A stretch of DNA of 64,000 nt from Kitasatospora terrestris (GCF_039542905.1 NZ_BAABIS010000001.1:1054001-1118000); one strand, 5' to 3'; positions 44,499 through 53,530 are shown, numbered from the stretch's first letter. Made by a program: numbers and translations. The notes: generated by a model from the sequence alone, not told the origin.

Positions 44499-45071
44499 TT
44501 GCAGCCGGACGTGCAGCATCCCCAGGAACCGCCGAGCGGCATACACCCCCTGCTCGCCGGGCGCTTCAGCCCGTACCGATTCGATCCGTCCGCAACGGTC
44601 GACGACCACGCCCTCGGTCTGCTGCTCGAGGCCGCACGGTGGGCACCGTCTGCGGGGAACTCCCAGCCCTGGGGCTTCTTCGTCGGCAGGCCCGGCGAGC
44701 CGGACCACGACCGGCTCCTTCCCCACCTCGCGCCGAGCTCCGCGCGCTGGGCGACGGACGCGGGCCTGCTCGTCGTCACGCTGACGCGCCGGCACGTCGG
44801 CGAAGACCACCTGCTCTACTCCGAGTTCGCCGACTACGACCTCGGCCAGGCCGTCGCCCACCTGACGGTCCAGGCCCAGGCCATGGGACTGGCCGCACAC
44901 CAGTTCCGGGCCTTCGACCTGGAAGGCCTCACCACGGAACTGAAGCCGAATCCGGGTTGGGCGATCGTCTCCATGATCGCGGTAGGCAGGGCGGCCGACG
45001 GACCTCCGGAGGACCGGAACCGGCACCCCGTCGCACACCTTCGCTCCGCCCCCTGGTCAGCCGCCGAGTAG
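44499..45071 (+). CDS. Nitroreductase family protein
   Basis: 190 residues from TTG 44499 (GTG 44511 is an alternative; neither has a good ribosome site). Nitroreductase/FMN motifs: GRFSPYRFDPS, LLEAARWAPSAGNSQPWGFF, DLGQAVAHLTVQAQAMGLAA and a C-terminal PGWAIVSMIAVGRA strand. Members reduce nitro groups or quinones with FMN and NAD(P)H. The protein is at the short end for the family. A frameshifted acetyltransferase relic follows immediately. Confidence 0.88.
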   Translation: MQPDVQHPQEPPSGIHPLLAGRFSPYRFDPSATVDDHALGLLLEAARWAPSAGNSQPWGFFVGRPGEPDHDRLLPHLAPSSARWATDAGLLVVTLTRRHVGEDHLLYSEFADYDLGQAVAHLTVQAQAMGLAAHQFRAFDLEGLTTELKPNPGWAIVSMIAVGRAADGPPEDRNRHPVAHLRSAPWSAAE

Positions 45072-45144
45072 CAGCCACGTCGTGGCCGGACGTCGCTGTC
45101 CGCCACGGCAGGCGTCAGCGGCTTCGCCGGCAAGCACCCCGGGC

Positions 45145-45366
45145 AGGCATGGCGACCTGCTGGAGCGACAGCTCGACTCGATCGGCACGGACGCGGGTCT
45201 CCGGCTGCCGCCGCACGTCGACCACGGCGGCCAACCGCACGTCGGCGACCGGACGTTCGTCGGCTTCGGACTCACCGCCTCGACGTGGCACCGATCCGTA
45301 TCGGGCGGGACGTACTGACCGGCCGAAACGCGCAGCTGCTGCCCCGCCCCACCCCGTCACTCCGAG
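45145..45366 (+). pseudogene. Frameshifted fragment of a maltose O-acetyltransferase (hexapeptide repeat)
   Basis: Frame 1 reads GDLLERQLDSIGTDAGLRLP, then PHVDHGGQPHVGDRTFVGFG and LTA. The sense then continues in another frame as LDVAPIRIGRDVLTGRNAQL. Adding one C near 45279 restores LTALDVAPIRIG, the core of the Maa/NodL/LacA acetyltransferases. The N-terminal Mac domain and the C-terminal part are missing. It is a decayed gene, placed right behind the nitroreductase. Confidence 0.75.
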
Positions 45367-45479
45367 CCGCGCCGCGCGAAGGGCGGTCGGTCCCGCTCGG
45401 AGGTTTCCCGTCCCGGCCGTCCGGCCTGTCGACGTGGGCCTTCCGTAGTGCGGACAGCCGCGTCCCGCCGGTACGCGCC

Positions 45480-46454
45480 TCAGGGGGCGGCCGCGTCGGC
45501 GAGCTCGGCGACGTGGTTCCACAGCTCCTGTCGTGCGGCGTCGTCGTCCGGGCCGGCCGCGAGGGCGTAGGTGGTGGGTCGGGCGCGGCGGTCGTGCCAC
45601 AGCAGGCCGGTGGACTCGACCGCTTCGGGTGCGGCGCCGAGCCAGACGATGGTGTCCGCGCCTTCCTCCGGAGTGCGGATGATCGGGCGGCTTGCCGCCC
45701 GGAACAGCGGCATCCACTGCCGGACGCCCTTGGTGTCCGCCCAGCCGGGGTGCATCGCGTGCACGTGGATGCCTCGGTCGAGCAGGCGTCGGGCCCACTC
45801 CTCGGTGATCGCCACCTCCTCGCGTTTGGTGCGCGCGTACACTTTCTTGGGGCTGTAGTCCTCGTGCAGGGATTGGAGGTCGCCCGGGGGTATGCGCTGC
45901 CCGTACTGGCCGCCCGACGTCACGTTGACGACGCGTGCCGGTGCGGAGCGGGACATCAGCTCCGACAGTCCGCGCGTGAGCATCCACGGGGCGAGAACGT
46001 GGGTGGCGAAGACGAGCTCCACACCGTCGGGGCTGAAGGTGCGTTCGTCGGGCATGACTCCGGCGTTGTTGACGAGCACGTCCAGCTGCGGCTCGCTGTC
46101 CGCGAACTCGTCGATGAACCGCCGCAGCTCCGGGCGGCTGGCGAGGTCGCAGACCACGGGAACCGGGGGCGTGGCACCGGGGCCCGCGCGTCGGACCGCC
46201 GACCGGACGGCTCCTTCGGCCCGCTCCCGGTCGCGAGCCAGCACCCGTACCGACGCGCCCAGGCGCGCGAATCCTGCCGCCGCCGCCGAGCCGATCCCGG
46301 ACGCGGCGCCGGTGACCAGGACCACCTTGCCGTCCATGCGGGGAGGGTCGTCCGGCCATCCCGGCAGACGGCGCCGGGCCCACAGCCCGACGTTGCCGTA
46401 GCCGAGCACGATCGACCGGTCGAGCGCCTTGTCCACCCACGATTCCGCCGACAT
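45480..46454 (-). CDS. Short-chain dehydrogenase/reductase (DHRS-12-like)
   Basis: 324 residues from ATG 46454 (weak ribosome site). Cofactor motif VTGAASGIGSAAAAGF, LDVLVNNAGVM, then VVNVTSGGQYGQ and catalytic YARTK (Tyr-x3-Lys). An N-terminal extension (SWVDKALDRSIVLGYGNVGL) before the Rossmann core and a longer C-terminus match the DHRS-12-type SDRs that act on lipids or steroids. The neighbours give no pathway hint. It is divergent from an anti-sigma-type ATPase gene. Confidence 0.92.
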   Translation of the reverse strand: MSAESWVDKALDRSIVLGYGNVGLWARRRLPGWPDDPPRMDGKVVLVTGAASGIGSAAAAGFARLGASVRVLARDRERAEGAVRSAVRRAGPGATPPVPVVCDLASRPELRRFIDEFADSEPQLDVLVNNAGVMPDERTFSPDGVELVFATHVLAPWMLTRGLSELMSRSAPARVVNVTSGGQYGQRIPPGDLQSLHEDYSPKKVYARTKREEVAITEEWARRLLDRGIHVHAMHPGWADTKGVRQWMPLFRAASRPIIRTPEEGADTIVWLGAAPEAVESTGLLWHDRRARPTTYALAAGPDDDAARQELWNHVAELADAAAP

Positions 46455-46804
46455 GTCGGGCGTCTGCCCAGGGTCCACTCCCCCACACGCCTGACGCCCG
46501 AGCCCGGTGCGAACGCGTCGCCTCCACCGGCTCGACGTGACGGTGAGCCCTTCCTCCCGGGGTGATCCGCCCCGGGAGGAAGGGGCACCGCACTCGACCT
46601 GCGGCAACCGGCACCGCACCCCCCAGGCCGATTCCGCGTGGTGACGGCTTCGAACACCGGCTGGAGGACGTGCGGGAGCGAACCGCGCCCCGGCCGGTCA
46701 TACTGACGGCGGCGCCCACTGCCGACCACCGAACGCACGGCCGAGGCCGCCGCTCCGCCGGAACGGACATCCCCTCAGGGATCACGCGAAAGGCCGTGGG
46801 AGCC

Positions 46805-47257
46805 ATGACCCATCTCGCAACCGAGTACCGACCGAAGCACCAGGACCGCCGCAGCCCGGACGTGCTCGACGTCGCCGTCCCGCCGGACGGCCGCCAGATC
46901 CCTCGACTACGAGTGATCACACGCGAGTTCATGCGACGCAGCAGCACTGCGAGTGATGCGCACGTCGAAGACGTCCTTCTCGTCGTCACCGAACTCGCGA
47001 CCAACGTGCTGCGCCACACCGGCCGCCCCGGGCGCCTGGTCGTCCTCGGTCGCACCGACGGGACGGAGATCCGCGTGAGCGACTCCAGCCGGCACCTGCC
47101 GAGGCCTCAGCCCCGTTCCTTGCGGCTCACCTCGGGGCGGGGCCTGGTCCTCGTCCAGAACGTCAGCACCCTCGTCGCGGTCACCCTGGACCCCGGCGGC
47201 GGAAAGACGATCAGCGTGCAGGTGGCCGACCCCGGCCGCCGGGCCACCGCGGCCTGA
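46805..47257 (+). CDS. ATP-binding protein, anti-sigma-factor-type HATPase (second copy)
   Basis: 150 residues from ATG 46805 (GGGAGCC upstream). GHKL motifs: N box VTELATNVLRHTG, a G1-like VSDSS in which the usual second Asp/Gly is changed, and G2 SGRGLVLVQNVS. It is a stand-alone regulator of the RsbW-like group common in Streptomyces. The altered G1 box could weaken ATP binding. No sigma factor or anti-anti-sigma gene is adjacent. It converges on paaK. Confidence 0.88.
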   Translation: MTHLATEYRPKHQDRRSPDVLDVAVPPDGRQIPRLRVITREFMRRSSTASDAHVEDVLLVVTELATNVLRHTGRPGRLVVLGRTDGTEIRVSDSSRHLPRPQPRSLRLTSGRGLVLVQNVSTLVAVTLDPGGGKTISVQVADPGRRATAA

Positions 47258-47398
47258 CGGCCGGGACCCGCAGATCCGCGCCCCGCACGACCCCACCCGC
47301 CCAACGGGTCGGCGTCGACCGGCCGGGGCCGGCACGTGCCGAAGCCGACGGCCGGGTGGCGGTCGGCTCCCGGCCGGGCGGCTCGTGCGGACTGCCCG

Positions 47399-48670
47399 TC
47401 AGCGGCGGTCGACGAGGCGCTTGAGCTTGCCGACCGAACGCTCCAGGGTCTCGGGGTCGACGATCTCGACGTCCGCGGTGACGCCGACGCCGTCCTTGAT
47501 GCCCCGGGCGATCGCGGTCGCGGCGGCCTCGCGCTGGGACGCGGAGGCCACGTGGCGGGCTTCGACGCGGACGGTGAGGTGGTCCATCCGGCCGCGGCGG
47601 GTGAGCACGAGCTGGAAGTGGGGGGCGACGGCGGGCTCCCGCAGCACGATCTCTTCGATCTGGGTGGGGAAGAGGTTCACCCCGCGGAGGATGATCATGT
47701 CGTCGCTGCGACCGGTGATCTTCTCCATCCGCCGGAAGGCGGGGCGGGCGGTGCCGGGGAGCAGGCGGGTGAGGTCGCGGGTCCGGTAGCGGACGACCGG
47801 CATGGCCTCCTTGGTGAGCGAGGTGAAGACGAGTTCGCCGGACTCGCCGTCGGGCAGCACCTCGCCGGTGATCGGGTCGACGACCTCCGGGTAGAAGTGG
47901 TCCTCCCAGATGTGCAGGCCGTCCTTGGTCTCCACGCACTCCTGGGCGACGCCGGGGCCGATCACCTCGGAGAGCCCGTAGATGTCGACCGCGTCGATGC
48001 CCATCCGCTCCTCGATCTCGCGGCGCATCTCCTCGGTCCAGGGCTCGGCGCCGAAGATGCCGACGCGCAGCGAGGTGCTGCGCGGGTCGACGCCCTGCCG
48101 TTCGAACTCGTCGAGCAGGGTGAGCATGTAGGACGGGGTGACCATGATGATCTCCGGCTGGAAGTCCTGGATCAGCTGGACCTGGCGGGCCGTCATGCCG
48201 CCGGAGGCGGGGATGACGGTGCAGCCCGCCCGTTCGGCGCCGTAGTGGGCGCCGAGGCCGCCGGTGAACAGGCCGTAGCCGTACGAGATGTGGACCTTGT
48301 GGCCGGGGCGGCCGCCGGCCGCGCGGATGGAGCGGGCGACCACGTCGGCCCAGGTCTCCAGGTCGCCCTCGGTGTAGCCGACCACCGTGGGCTTGCCGGT
48401 GGTGCCGCTGGAGGCGTGCAGCCGGCGGACCCGGTCCATCGGTACGGCGAACATGCCGAAGGGGTAGTTGTCGCGCAGGTCGCGCTTGCCCGTGAACGGG
48501 AAGCGGGCGAGGTCGGCGAGGCTGCGGCAGTCGTCGGGGTGGACGCCGGCGGCGTCGAACGAGCGGCGGTAGAAGTCGACGTTGCGATAGGCGTGTTCGA
48601 GGGACCAGCGGAGTCGGGTGAGCTGGAGGTCGGCCAACTCGTCGCGGTTCAGCTGCTCGCTGTCGTCCAT
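47399..48670 (-). CDS. paaK: Phenylacetate-CoA ligase
   Basis: 423 residues from ATG 48670 with AGGGAG upstream, the typical PaaK length (about 430). AMP-binding motifs: LHASSGTTGKPTVVGYTEGD, DAVDIYGLSEVIGPGVAQEC, YRTRDLTRLLPG and the C-terminal GRSDDMIILRGVNLFPTQIE. It activates phenylacetate or a related aryl acid with CoA. No other paa genes are visible, so the role may be peripheral. A TetR-style palindrome lies 27 bp upstream. Confidence 0.95.
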   Translation of the reverse strand: MDDSEQLNRDELADLQLTRLRWSLEHAYRNVDFYRRSFDAAGVHPDDCRSLADLARFPFTGKRDLRDNYPFGMFAVPMDRVRRLHASSGTTGKPTVVGYTEGDLETWADVVARSIRAAGGRPGHKVHISYGYGLFTGGLGAHYGAERAGCTVIPASGGMTARQVQLIQDFQPEIIMVTPSYMLTLLDEFERQGVDPRSTSLRVGIFGAEPWTEEMRREIEERMGIDAVDIYGLSEVIGPGVAQECVETKDGLHIWEDHFYPEVVDPITGEVLPDGESGELVFTSLTKEAMPVVRYRTRDLTRLLPGTARPAFRRMEKITGRSDDMIILRGVNLFPTQIEEIVLREPAVAPHFQLVLTRRGRMDHLTVRVEARHVASASQREAAATAIARGIKDGVGVTADVEIVDPETLERSVGKLKRLVDRR

Positions 48671-48696
48671 GGTCACTCCCTGCAACCTGACCGAAA

Positions 48697-48714
48697 ACCG
48701 ACCGATCGTTCGGT
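48697..48714. promoter_or_regulatory. Palindrome upstream of paaK, probable TetR-family operator
   Basis: ACCGACCGATCGTTCGGT is an 18-bp palindrome with one mismatched pair. Its ACCGA-type arms are common in operators of TetR repressors of aromatic or fatty acid CoA metabolism. It is 27 bases before the paaK ATG. No TetR gene is nearby, so the repressor would be encoded elsewhere. Confidence 0.65.
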
Positions 48715-48888
48715 AGCTGGCCACTCTAGGGTACGGCGCACCGGCATGCCAGGGTCGTGTGCGGAGTGCCGCCTCCGCGACCACCGCCGGCGTGCCCCCA
48801 CCGCGGCCTGCCCCACTGCCGGCTCACCGGCGGGCGGCCCGTCACGACGGCGACGGTGGACCGACCCTGCGGGGGTGGCGTTGCGTGT

Positions 48889-50223
48889 TCAGGCGGCGGT
48901 GAGGGTGGTCAGCTTGCGCAGCGGGGAGAGGGCGGTGGGGATCCAGACGCAGGCCAGCACGGCGGCGGCGAGGGCGAGCGCACAGCGGGTGCCGGTGGTG
49001 GCGGCAAGGACCCCCGCGGCGGCGGCGCCCAGGGCGACGGCGGCGGTGAACAGGACCCGCATGGTGCCGTTGACCCTGGCCATGAGGTGGGCGGGGGTGG
49101 CGTCCTGGCGGAACGTGGTCATCAGGACCGAGTCGAATCCCACCTTGAGGACGACCACGGCCCAGGCCGCGGCGGCGATCGGCGCCGGGACCGGGCGGCC
49201 GATCAGCGGCAGGACGAGGGCGAGGGGTGCCACTGCGAGGCCGACGAGCAGGGCTGCCCGGCCCGCTCCCAGCCTGGCGGCGAGCCGGACGGCGCCGAGC
49301 GCCCCGACCAGGCCGCCGACCCCGCCCGCTCCCAGGAACAGCCCCAGCTCGCTTTCGCTCCAGTGGAGTTCGTTCAGGGCGAGGACCGGGAGCAGGGTGG
49401 TGGTCCCGGCGATGCCGATGTTGGCCAGGCACCCGGAGACGAGGACGGCGCGCAGCACGGGCCGGCGTGCCACGAAACGGACGCCGTCGGCGATCTCCCG
49501 GGCGAGTGACGCGCCCGGGGACGGTGCGGCGGGGCGCTCACGGACGCCGAGGGTGGCCAGCCACGCGGCGGACCACAGGTAGCCGGCCGTCATCGCCAGG
49601 AGCACGGTGGGCGGGGTCAGCAGGCCGGCGGCCCAGCCGGCCAGGGGCGGCCCGGCGATCAGCGCGGCCTGCGCGACGGTGGCCGATCGGGCGTTGACCC
49701 CGGCGAGCAGCCGGCCGGGAGCGATGTCCTTGACGATGCTCTGGGCGGCCAGGTCGAAGAAGACGGTCGCGGTGCCCTGCAGGAGCACGACGGCCAGCAG
49801 GTGGGCCATGGTCAGGCGGTGCGCCCAGGCTGCCAGGGGAAGGGTGGCGAGTGCCACGGCGCGCACCAGGTCCGCGCCGATCATGACGGGACGGCGCGGG
49901 ACCCGGTCCAGCCAGGCGCCCACCGGGAGGCCCAGCAGGACGAACGGCAGCGTGAGCGCCGTCTTCAGGAGCGCGGCGCCCTGCGCGCCGGCGTGGAGCA
50001 CCGTCACGGCGGTCAGCGGGACGGCGGCCTGTCCGATCTGCGAGCCCCACAGCGCGACGCCGGTGGCGGTGAGGTAGCGGGTGCGGTTCCGGTCCGGCGC
50101 GGCGGTGTCCGCGCGGCTCTCGGCGGCTGGGCGCGTGTCCGCGCCTGCGGTCGTGCCGCCGGCTGCGGCCGTGGTGCCGCGGCCGCGTGGTGCGCTGCGG
50201 CCGGTCTCGATCGTGTCCGTCAT
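48889..50223 (-). CDS. MFS transporter (MFS_3/EntS-like drug efflux type)
   Basis: 444 residues from ATG 50223. After a 50-residue polar N-terminus there are 10-12 hydrophobic segments. Family segments are WGSQIGQAAVPLTAV, LPVGAWLDRVPRRPVMIGAD and LAGVNARSATVAQAALIAGP, typical of the MFS_3 group that exports siderophores and macrolide-like drugs. It is divergent from an ArsR-type regulator with a palindromic operator in the 61-bp spacer, so it is probably induced by its substrate. That substrate is unknown. Confidence 0.92.
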   Translation of the reverse strand: MTDTIETGRSAPRGRGTTAAAGGTTAGADTRPAAESRADTAAPDRNRTRYLTATGVALWGSQIGQAAVPLTAVTVLHAGAQGAALLKTALTLPFVLLGLPVGAWLDRVPRRPVMIGADLVRAVALATLPLAAWAHRLTMAHLLAVVLLQGTATVFFDLAAQSIVKDIAPGRLLAGVNARSATVAQAALIAGPPLAGWAAGLLTPPTVLLAMTAGYLWSAAWLATLGVRERPAAPSPGASLAREIADGVRFVARRPVLRAVLVSGCLANIGIAGTTTLLPVLALNELHWSESELGLFLGAGGVGGLVGALGAVRLAARLGAGRAALLVGLAVAPLALVLPLIGRPVPAPIAAAAWAVVVLKVGFDSVLMTTFRQDATPAHLMARVNGTMRVLFTAAVALGAAAAGVLAATTGTRCALALAAAVLACVWIPTALSPLRKLTTLTAA

Positions 50224-50260
50224 GGCGGGAAGCGTCGCGGACACCGTCCGGCCCCTCAAC

Positions 50261-50282
50261 GGATTCAGCCTAGGATGAATCC
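50261..50282. promoter_or_regulatory. 22-bp near-perfect palindrome overlapping -10 boxes of both divergent genes
   Basis: GGATTCA (50261-50267) and TGAATCC (50276-50282) flank a CCTAGG core; 10 of 11 pairs match. TAGGAT (50271-50276) on the plus strand and TAGGCT on the minus strand are both good -10 boxes. The predicted plus-strand start falls at GTG 50285, so the regulator mRNA is probably leaderless. A protein on this palindrome would shut off both the regulator and the MFS transporter. Confidence 0.7.
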
Positions 50283-50284
50283 TC

Positions 50285-51265
50285 GTGCCGACCGTCACCC
50301 TGTCCTTGGACGCCTCGGACCTGGCCCACCTGCGCTGGGCCGTCTCGCCGGCATGGGAGCTGACGGCCTCGGTCCGGGCGCTCGCCAGGCCTGCGGACCG
50401 GGCCGTCCACATGCCCTGGCTGTCCGCTCACCGCGCCGACCCGCTGCTGACCGGGCGGTCCGCCGCGCGCGAGCTCACCGTGGCGTCCCCCGGCCACCTG
50501 CCGGGCTTCCTCGCCCCGACCCCGCACTCGCCGCTCACCGGGCTCGACGAGGAACTCGCCCGGGTCCGCGACACCCCCGCCGAAGTCGTCCGTCAGGACC
50601 TGGCCGCCGTCTTCGGCGAGCGCATCCCGGCGCGGCTGGTTCCGCTCGGACGCGCCCCGCGACGGGAACTGACCTCCGTGACGGACGAGTTGCGCCGCTA
50701 CTGGGACCGCGCGCTGGCACCGACCTGGCCGCGGATCCGTGCCCTCCTGGAATCCGACATCCACCACCGGGCCCGCGTCCTGACCGACCGCGGCCCCGCG
50801 GCCATGTTCGCCGACATCCACCCGGGCCTCGCGTTCGATCCGGCCGGCAGCACCCTGCGCATCGCCCTGCGCCGCTCCGTCCCGACGGACACCCACCGCC
50901 GACTGGACGGGCGGGGCCTCGTCCTGGTGCCGTCCGCGTTCGCCTGGCCCGACCTGCACGTCAAGACCGCCCGGCCGTGGACGCCGGTGATCCGCTACCC
51001 CGTCCGCGGAGTCGGCACCCTGTGGGAGGCCGCGCCGGATGCCACCGACCTGGCGGCGGCCCTCGGCGCCACCCGCGCCAGGCTCCTCGACCTGCTGGAC
51101 ACCCCGGCCTCCACCCTCGAACTCGCCCACCGCACCGGCCTCGCAGCAGGCGGCGTGTCCGCCCACCTCCACCGCCTCGCCGCCGCCGGACTCGTCGCAC
51201 CCCACCGCACCGGACGCACCGTCCTCTACGCCCGGACCACCCGCGGCGAAGCCCTCTACCGCTGA
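50285..51265 (+). CDS. ArsR-family winged-helix regulator with N-terminal domain
   Basis: 326 residues from GTG 50285, which follows the operator almost directly and lacks a ribosome site. The C-terminal winged HTH (about 250-326) reads LLDTPASTLELAHRTGLAAG, then GVSAHLHRLAAAGLVAPHRT and VLYARTT. The N-terminal 240 residues are the extension seen in a common actinomycete ArsR subgroup; effector unknown. It is divergent from the MFS transporter it most likely represses. Confidence 0.88.
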   Translation: MPTVTLSLDASDLAHLRWAVSPAWELTASVRALARPADRAVHMPWLSAHRADPLLTGRSAARELTVASPGHLPGFLAPTPHSPLTGLDEELARVRDTPAEVVRQDLAAVFGERIPARLVPLGRAPRRELTSVTDELRRYWDRALAPTWPRIRALLESDIHHRARVLTDRGPAAMFADIHPGLAFDPAGSTLRIALRRSVPTDTHRRLDGRGLVLVPSAFAWPDLHVKTARPWTPVIRYPVRGVGTLWEAAPDATDLAAALGATRARLLDLLDTPASTLELAHRTGLAAGGVSAHLHRLAAAGLVAPHRTGRTVLYARTTRGEALYR

Positions 51266-51271
51266 CCCGGC

Positions 51272-51292
51272 CGGTGCGTCCGGCCCGCACCG
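51272..51292. terminator. Weak hairpin between convergent genes
   Basis: CGGTGCG and CGCACCG form a 7-bp stem around a 7-base loop in the 60-bp gap between the convergent ArsR and ClC genes. It may end one or both transcripts. There is no T-run. Confidence 0.4.
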
Positions 51293-51325
51293 CCCCCCGA
51301 TGCGCGGGCCGCCGCACTCACGCCG

Positions 51326-52687
51326 TCAGGAGGCGGACGCCCCACCGGGAGCGGCCGCCCCGCCGGGCCCCGCCCCGGCAGTGGCAGGGGTCTCCCCCCG
51401 TGCCAGGCGCAGCGTCCCCACGTACGAGACCACCACCGCGACGATCACGACCGGCATCACGGTCAGCCCCTCGACGCCGAGGAGCAGGGTGGCCAGCAGG
51501 ACGCAGGTCATCGGGAGCCGGAGCATGGCCACGCCCATCGCTCCCACGCCGATGGCGAAACCGGTGGTGACGTCCAGGCCGGGCAGGTGGGACATGGCCA
51601 GTCCGCCCGCGCCGCCCACGAACAGGGACGGGAAGACCGGGCCGCCGCGGAAGGCGCTGAGCGATGCGCTGTAGGCGAGTGACTTGAGGACGACGAGGAG
51701 CAGCAGCGTGCCGACCGAGAACGTGGCCTGGTCCGCCAGGAGCGGACCGATCGTGGTCTCGCCCGAGAAGAGCACGCCGGAGATCGGCTTGCCGGAGATC
51801 GTGGCGTAGAGCAGGGCGATCGCCCCGATGAGGGCGCCCGTCAGCGCCGTGAGGGGCAGTCGGTGCCGCTGGATGTGCGGGCGCAGGCGCAGGGCCGTAC
51901 GGCGGATCGCCGTGCCGAGGACCGGGGCGGCCAGGCCGACGAGGACCGCCCAGCAGAACGCGGCGACGGTGGGCCGGTCGGCGGCGGGCACCTGGGTCAG
52001 GGACAGGGAGTAGGTGCCGAGGCCGGTCCAGGAGTCGAGGCCGGTGAAGATCAGTGACCCGATGCCGGCCGCGAGCAGGCCGGGCACGAGGACGACGCCG
52101 AGCATCGGACCGGCCAGCCCGGAGGCCTCCATCAGCAGGAAGGCCCCGAGCACGGGAGATCCGAGGAGTTCGCTGATCGCGGCGAAGCTGCCGGCCGCGC
52201 CGATCACGGCGAGGGCGTTGGGCTGCGCGTCGCGTTTGACCAGCCGGACCGCGCCGACGGCCAGGCCGCCGCCGAGGGCGATCAGCGGGGCCTCCGGTCC
52301 GAGGACGACGCCGAGGCTGAGTGAGGCGATCGCGGCCAGGGCGACGGAGGGCACCGCGGCGACGGACGGCGTGCCGCCGGTCTTGAGCCCGTCGGCCGGC
52401 TCGTGTCCGCCGCGTCCGGGAAGGTACTGGATGGTGAGGGCGACCAGGACACCCGCGACGGCGAGCACGGGCACGGCCCACCAGTCGGGCGTGTCCTTGA
52501 AGCCCAGCCCCTTGGGCAGGTCGTCGTAGACCAGCGACTGGAGTTCGGAGACGAGGGCGAGGAAGCCGTACGCGACGGCCGAGATCGGAACGCCCAGCGC
52601 CCCGGCCATCACCAGCAGGACGAGGTAGTTGCGGCTCCGGACGATCGCGAACGGGTCCTGCGGGGCCACAGCGGGTTCGGCGGGCAT
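51326..52687 (-). CDS. ClC-type chloride channel/ion channel protein
   Basis: 453 residues from ATG 52687, chosen because AAGGAG is 9 bases upstream; ATG 52693 is too close to it. About 10-12 membrane segments. ClC-like motifs: SLGVVLGPEAPLIALGGG (the GxExP region with the gating Glu), ISELLGSPVLGAFLLME and AFRGGPVFPSLFVGG. The pore-signature residues differ somewhat from well-studied ClC exchangers, so transport mode is uncertain. The C-terminus is a low-complexity Ala/Gly/Pro tail. No operon partner. Confidence 0.88.
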   Translation of the reverse strand: MPAEPAVAPQDPFAIVRSRNYLVLLVMAGALGVPISAVAYGFLALVSELQSLVYDDLPKGLGFKDTPDWWAVPVLAVAGVLVALTIQYLPGRGGHEPADGLKTGGTPSVAAVPSVALAAIASLSLGVVLGPEAPLIALGGGLAVGAVRLVKRDAQPNALAVIGAAGSFAAISELLGSPVLGAFLLMEASGLAGPMLGVVLVPGLLAAGIGSLIFTGLDSWTGLGTYSLSLTQVPAADRPTVAAFCWAVLVGLAAPVLGTAIRRTALRLRPHIQRHRLPLTALTGALIGAIALLYATISGKPISGVLFSGETTIGPLLADQATFSVGTLLLLVVLKSLAYSASLSAFRGGPVFPSLFVGGAGGLAMSHLPGLDVTTGFAIGVGAMGVAMLRLPMTCVLLATLLLGVEGLTVMPVVIVAVVVSYVGTLRLARGETPATAGAGPGGAAAPGGASAS

Positions 52688-53093
52688 GCGCATCGTCTCC
52701 TTGGCATCCGGGCCCACCCGGGAACCGGTCGGCGGTCCTGGCCGCCGCGCGCCGCTGGCCAGGTGTCCCCCCGATCATCGCCACGCCGCCGAGCCCCGGG
52801 GGAAGCGCCACGCCGGTGGGCCGTCTCCCGGCGCGGGCGGTCCCGTGCCGGACCCGCCGCGGGTGACGCGCCGTGACCTGAGCAATGGCCAGTGGGTACT
52901 GGCCGACCGTCGCTGCGGCGATCCGGCGGCGGTGGTCCGCATGGACTCCGTGATGGGCGACCGGGAGCCGGCTGTGGCCGACCGGCGCCTGGCGCGACGC
53001 CGTTGCCGGGCGCGGCCCGCCCCGGCCGGAGCGGCGACCGTCCTCGGTCCACCGCCGTCCCGGTCGGCGTGAGGGTCCGCGGGTGGCCACCGC
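52688..53093. other. Intergenic region without a supported gene
   Basis: 406 bases between the ClC gene and the response-regulator relic. A short frame near 52863-52920 spells VTRRDLSNGQWVLADRR, which vaguely recalls the start of IS5-type transposases, but nothing transposase-like follows. I therefore see no gene here. Confidence 0.5.
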
Positions 53094-53530
53094 TCAGGTG
53101 GTGGAGCCGGGGCGGACGAGTCCGGTTTCGTAGGCGGCGATGACGAGTTGGGCCCGCTCGGAGGCGCCTGGCTTCACAGCAGGCGCCCGACCCGGGTCTT
53201 GGTGGTGGAGACGCTGCCGTGCAGGTGGTCGGCGATCTCGGTGTTGGAGAGGCCGAGGCCGATCAGGGTCAGGACGTCGCGATTCCGCTCGGCGGTCTCC
53301 GTGAAGACCGCGGCCGGCCGGCCGCGGGGTTCGGGCGGCGGGTGAACTCCTCGATGAGGCGGCGGATGACGCTCGGGGCCAGGAGCGCATCCCCGGCTGC
53401 CAGGACGCGGATCGCGGTCAGCAGGTCGGCGGTCCGGGTGTCCCCGAGAAGGAAGCCGCCGGCACCCGCGCGGAGCGCGGAGAACACGTACTCATCAAGG
53501 TCGAACGTGGTCAGGATCGGCACGCTGACC
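53094..53530 (-). pseudogene. Relic of a NarL/LuxR-type response regulator
   Basis: Read in pieces it gives the end of a receiver domain (PILTTFDLDEYVFSALRAGA, GDALLAPSVIRRLIEEF), then, after a shift, ERNRDVLTLIGLGLSNTEIA and HGSVSTTKTRVGRLL. A stop follows, and in a third frame GASERAQLVIAAYETGLVRP. The first receiver half with the phosphorylated Asp is missing. Two frameshifts and one stop make it non-functional. No histidine kinase is adjacent. Confidence 0.75.

Noticed and set aside
52863..52920. Short frame resembling the start of an IS5-type transposase (RRDLSNGQW)
   Set aside because: Only about ten residues fit and no further transposase sequence or inverted repeats follow.
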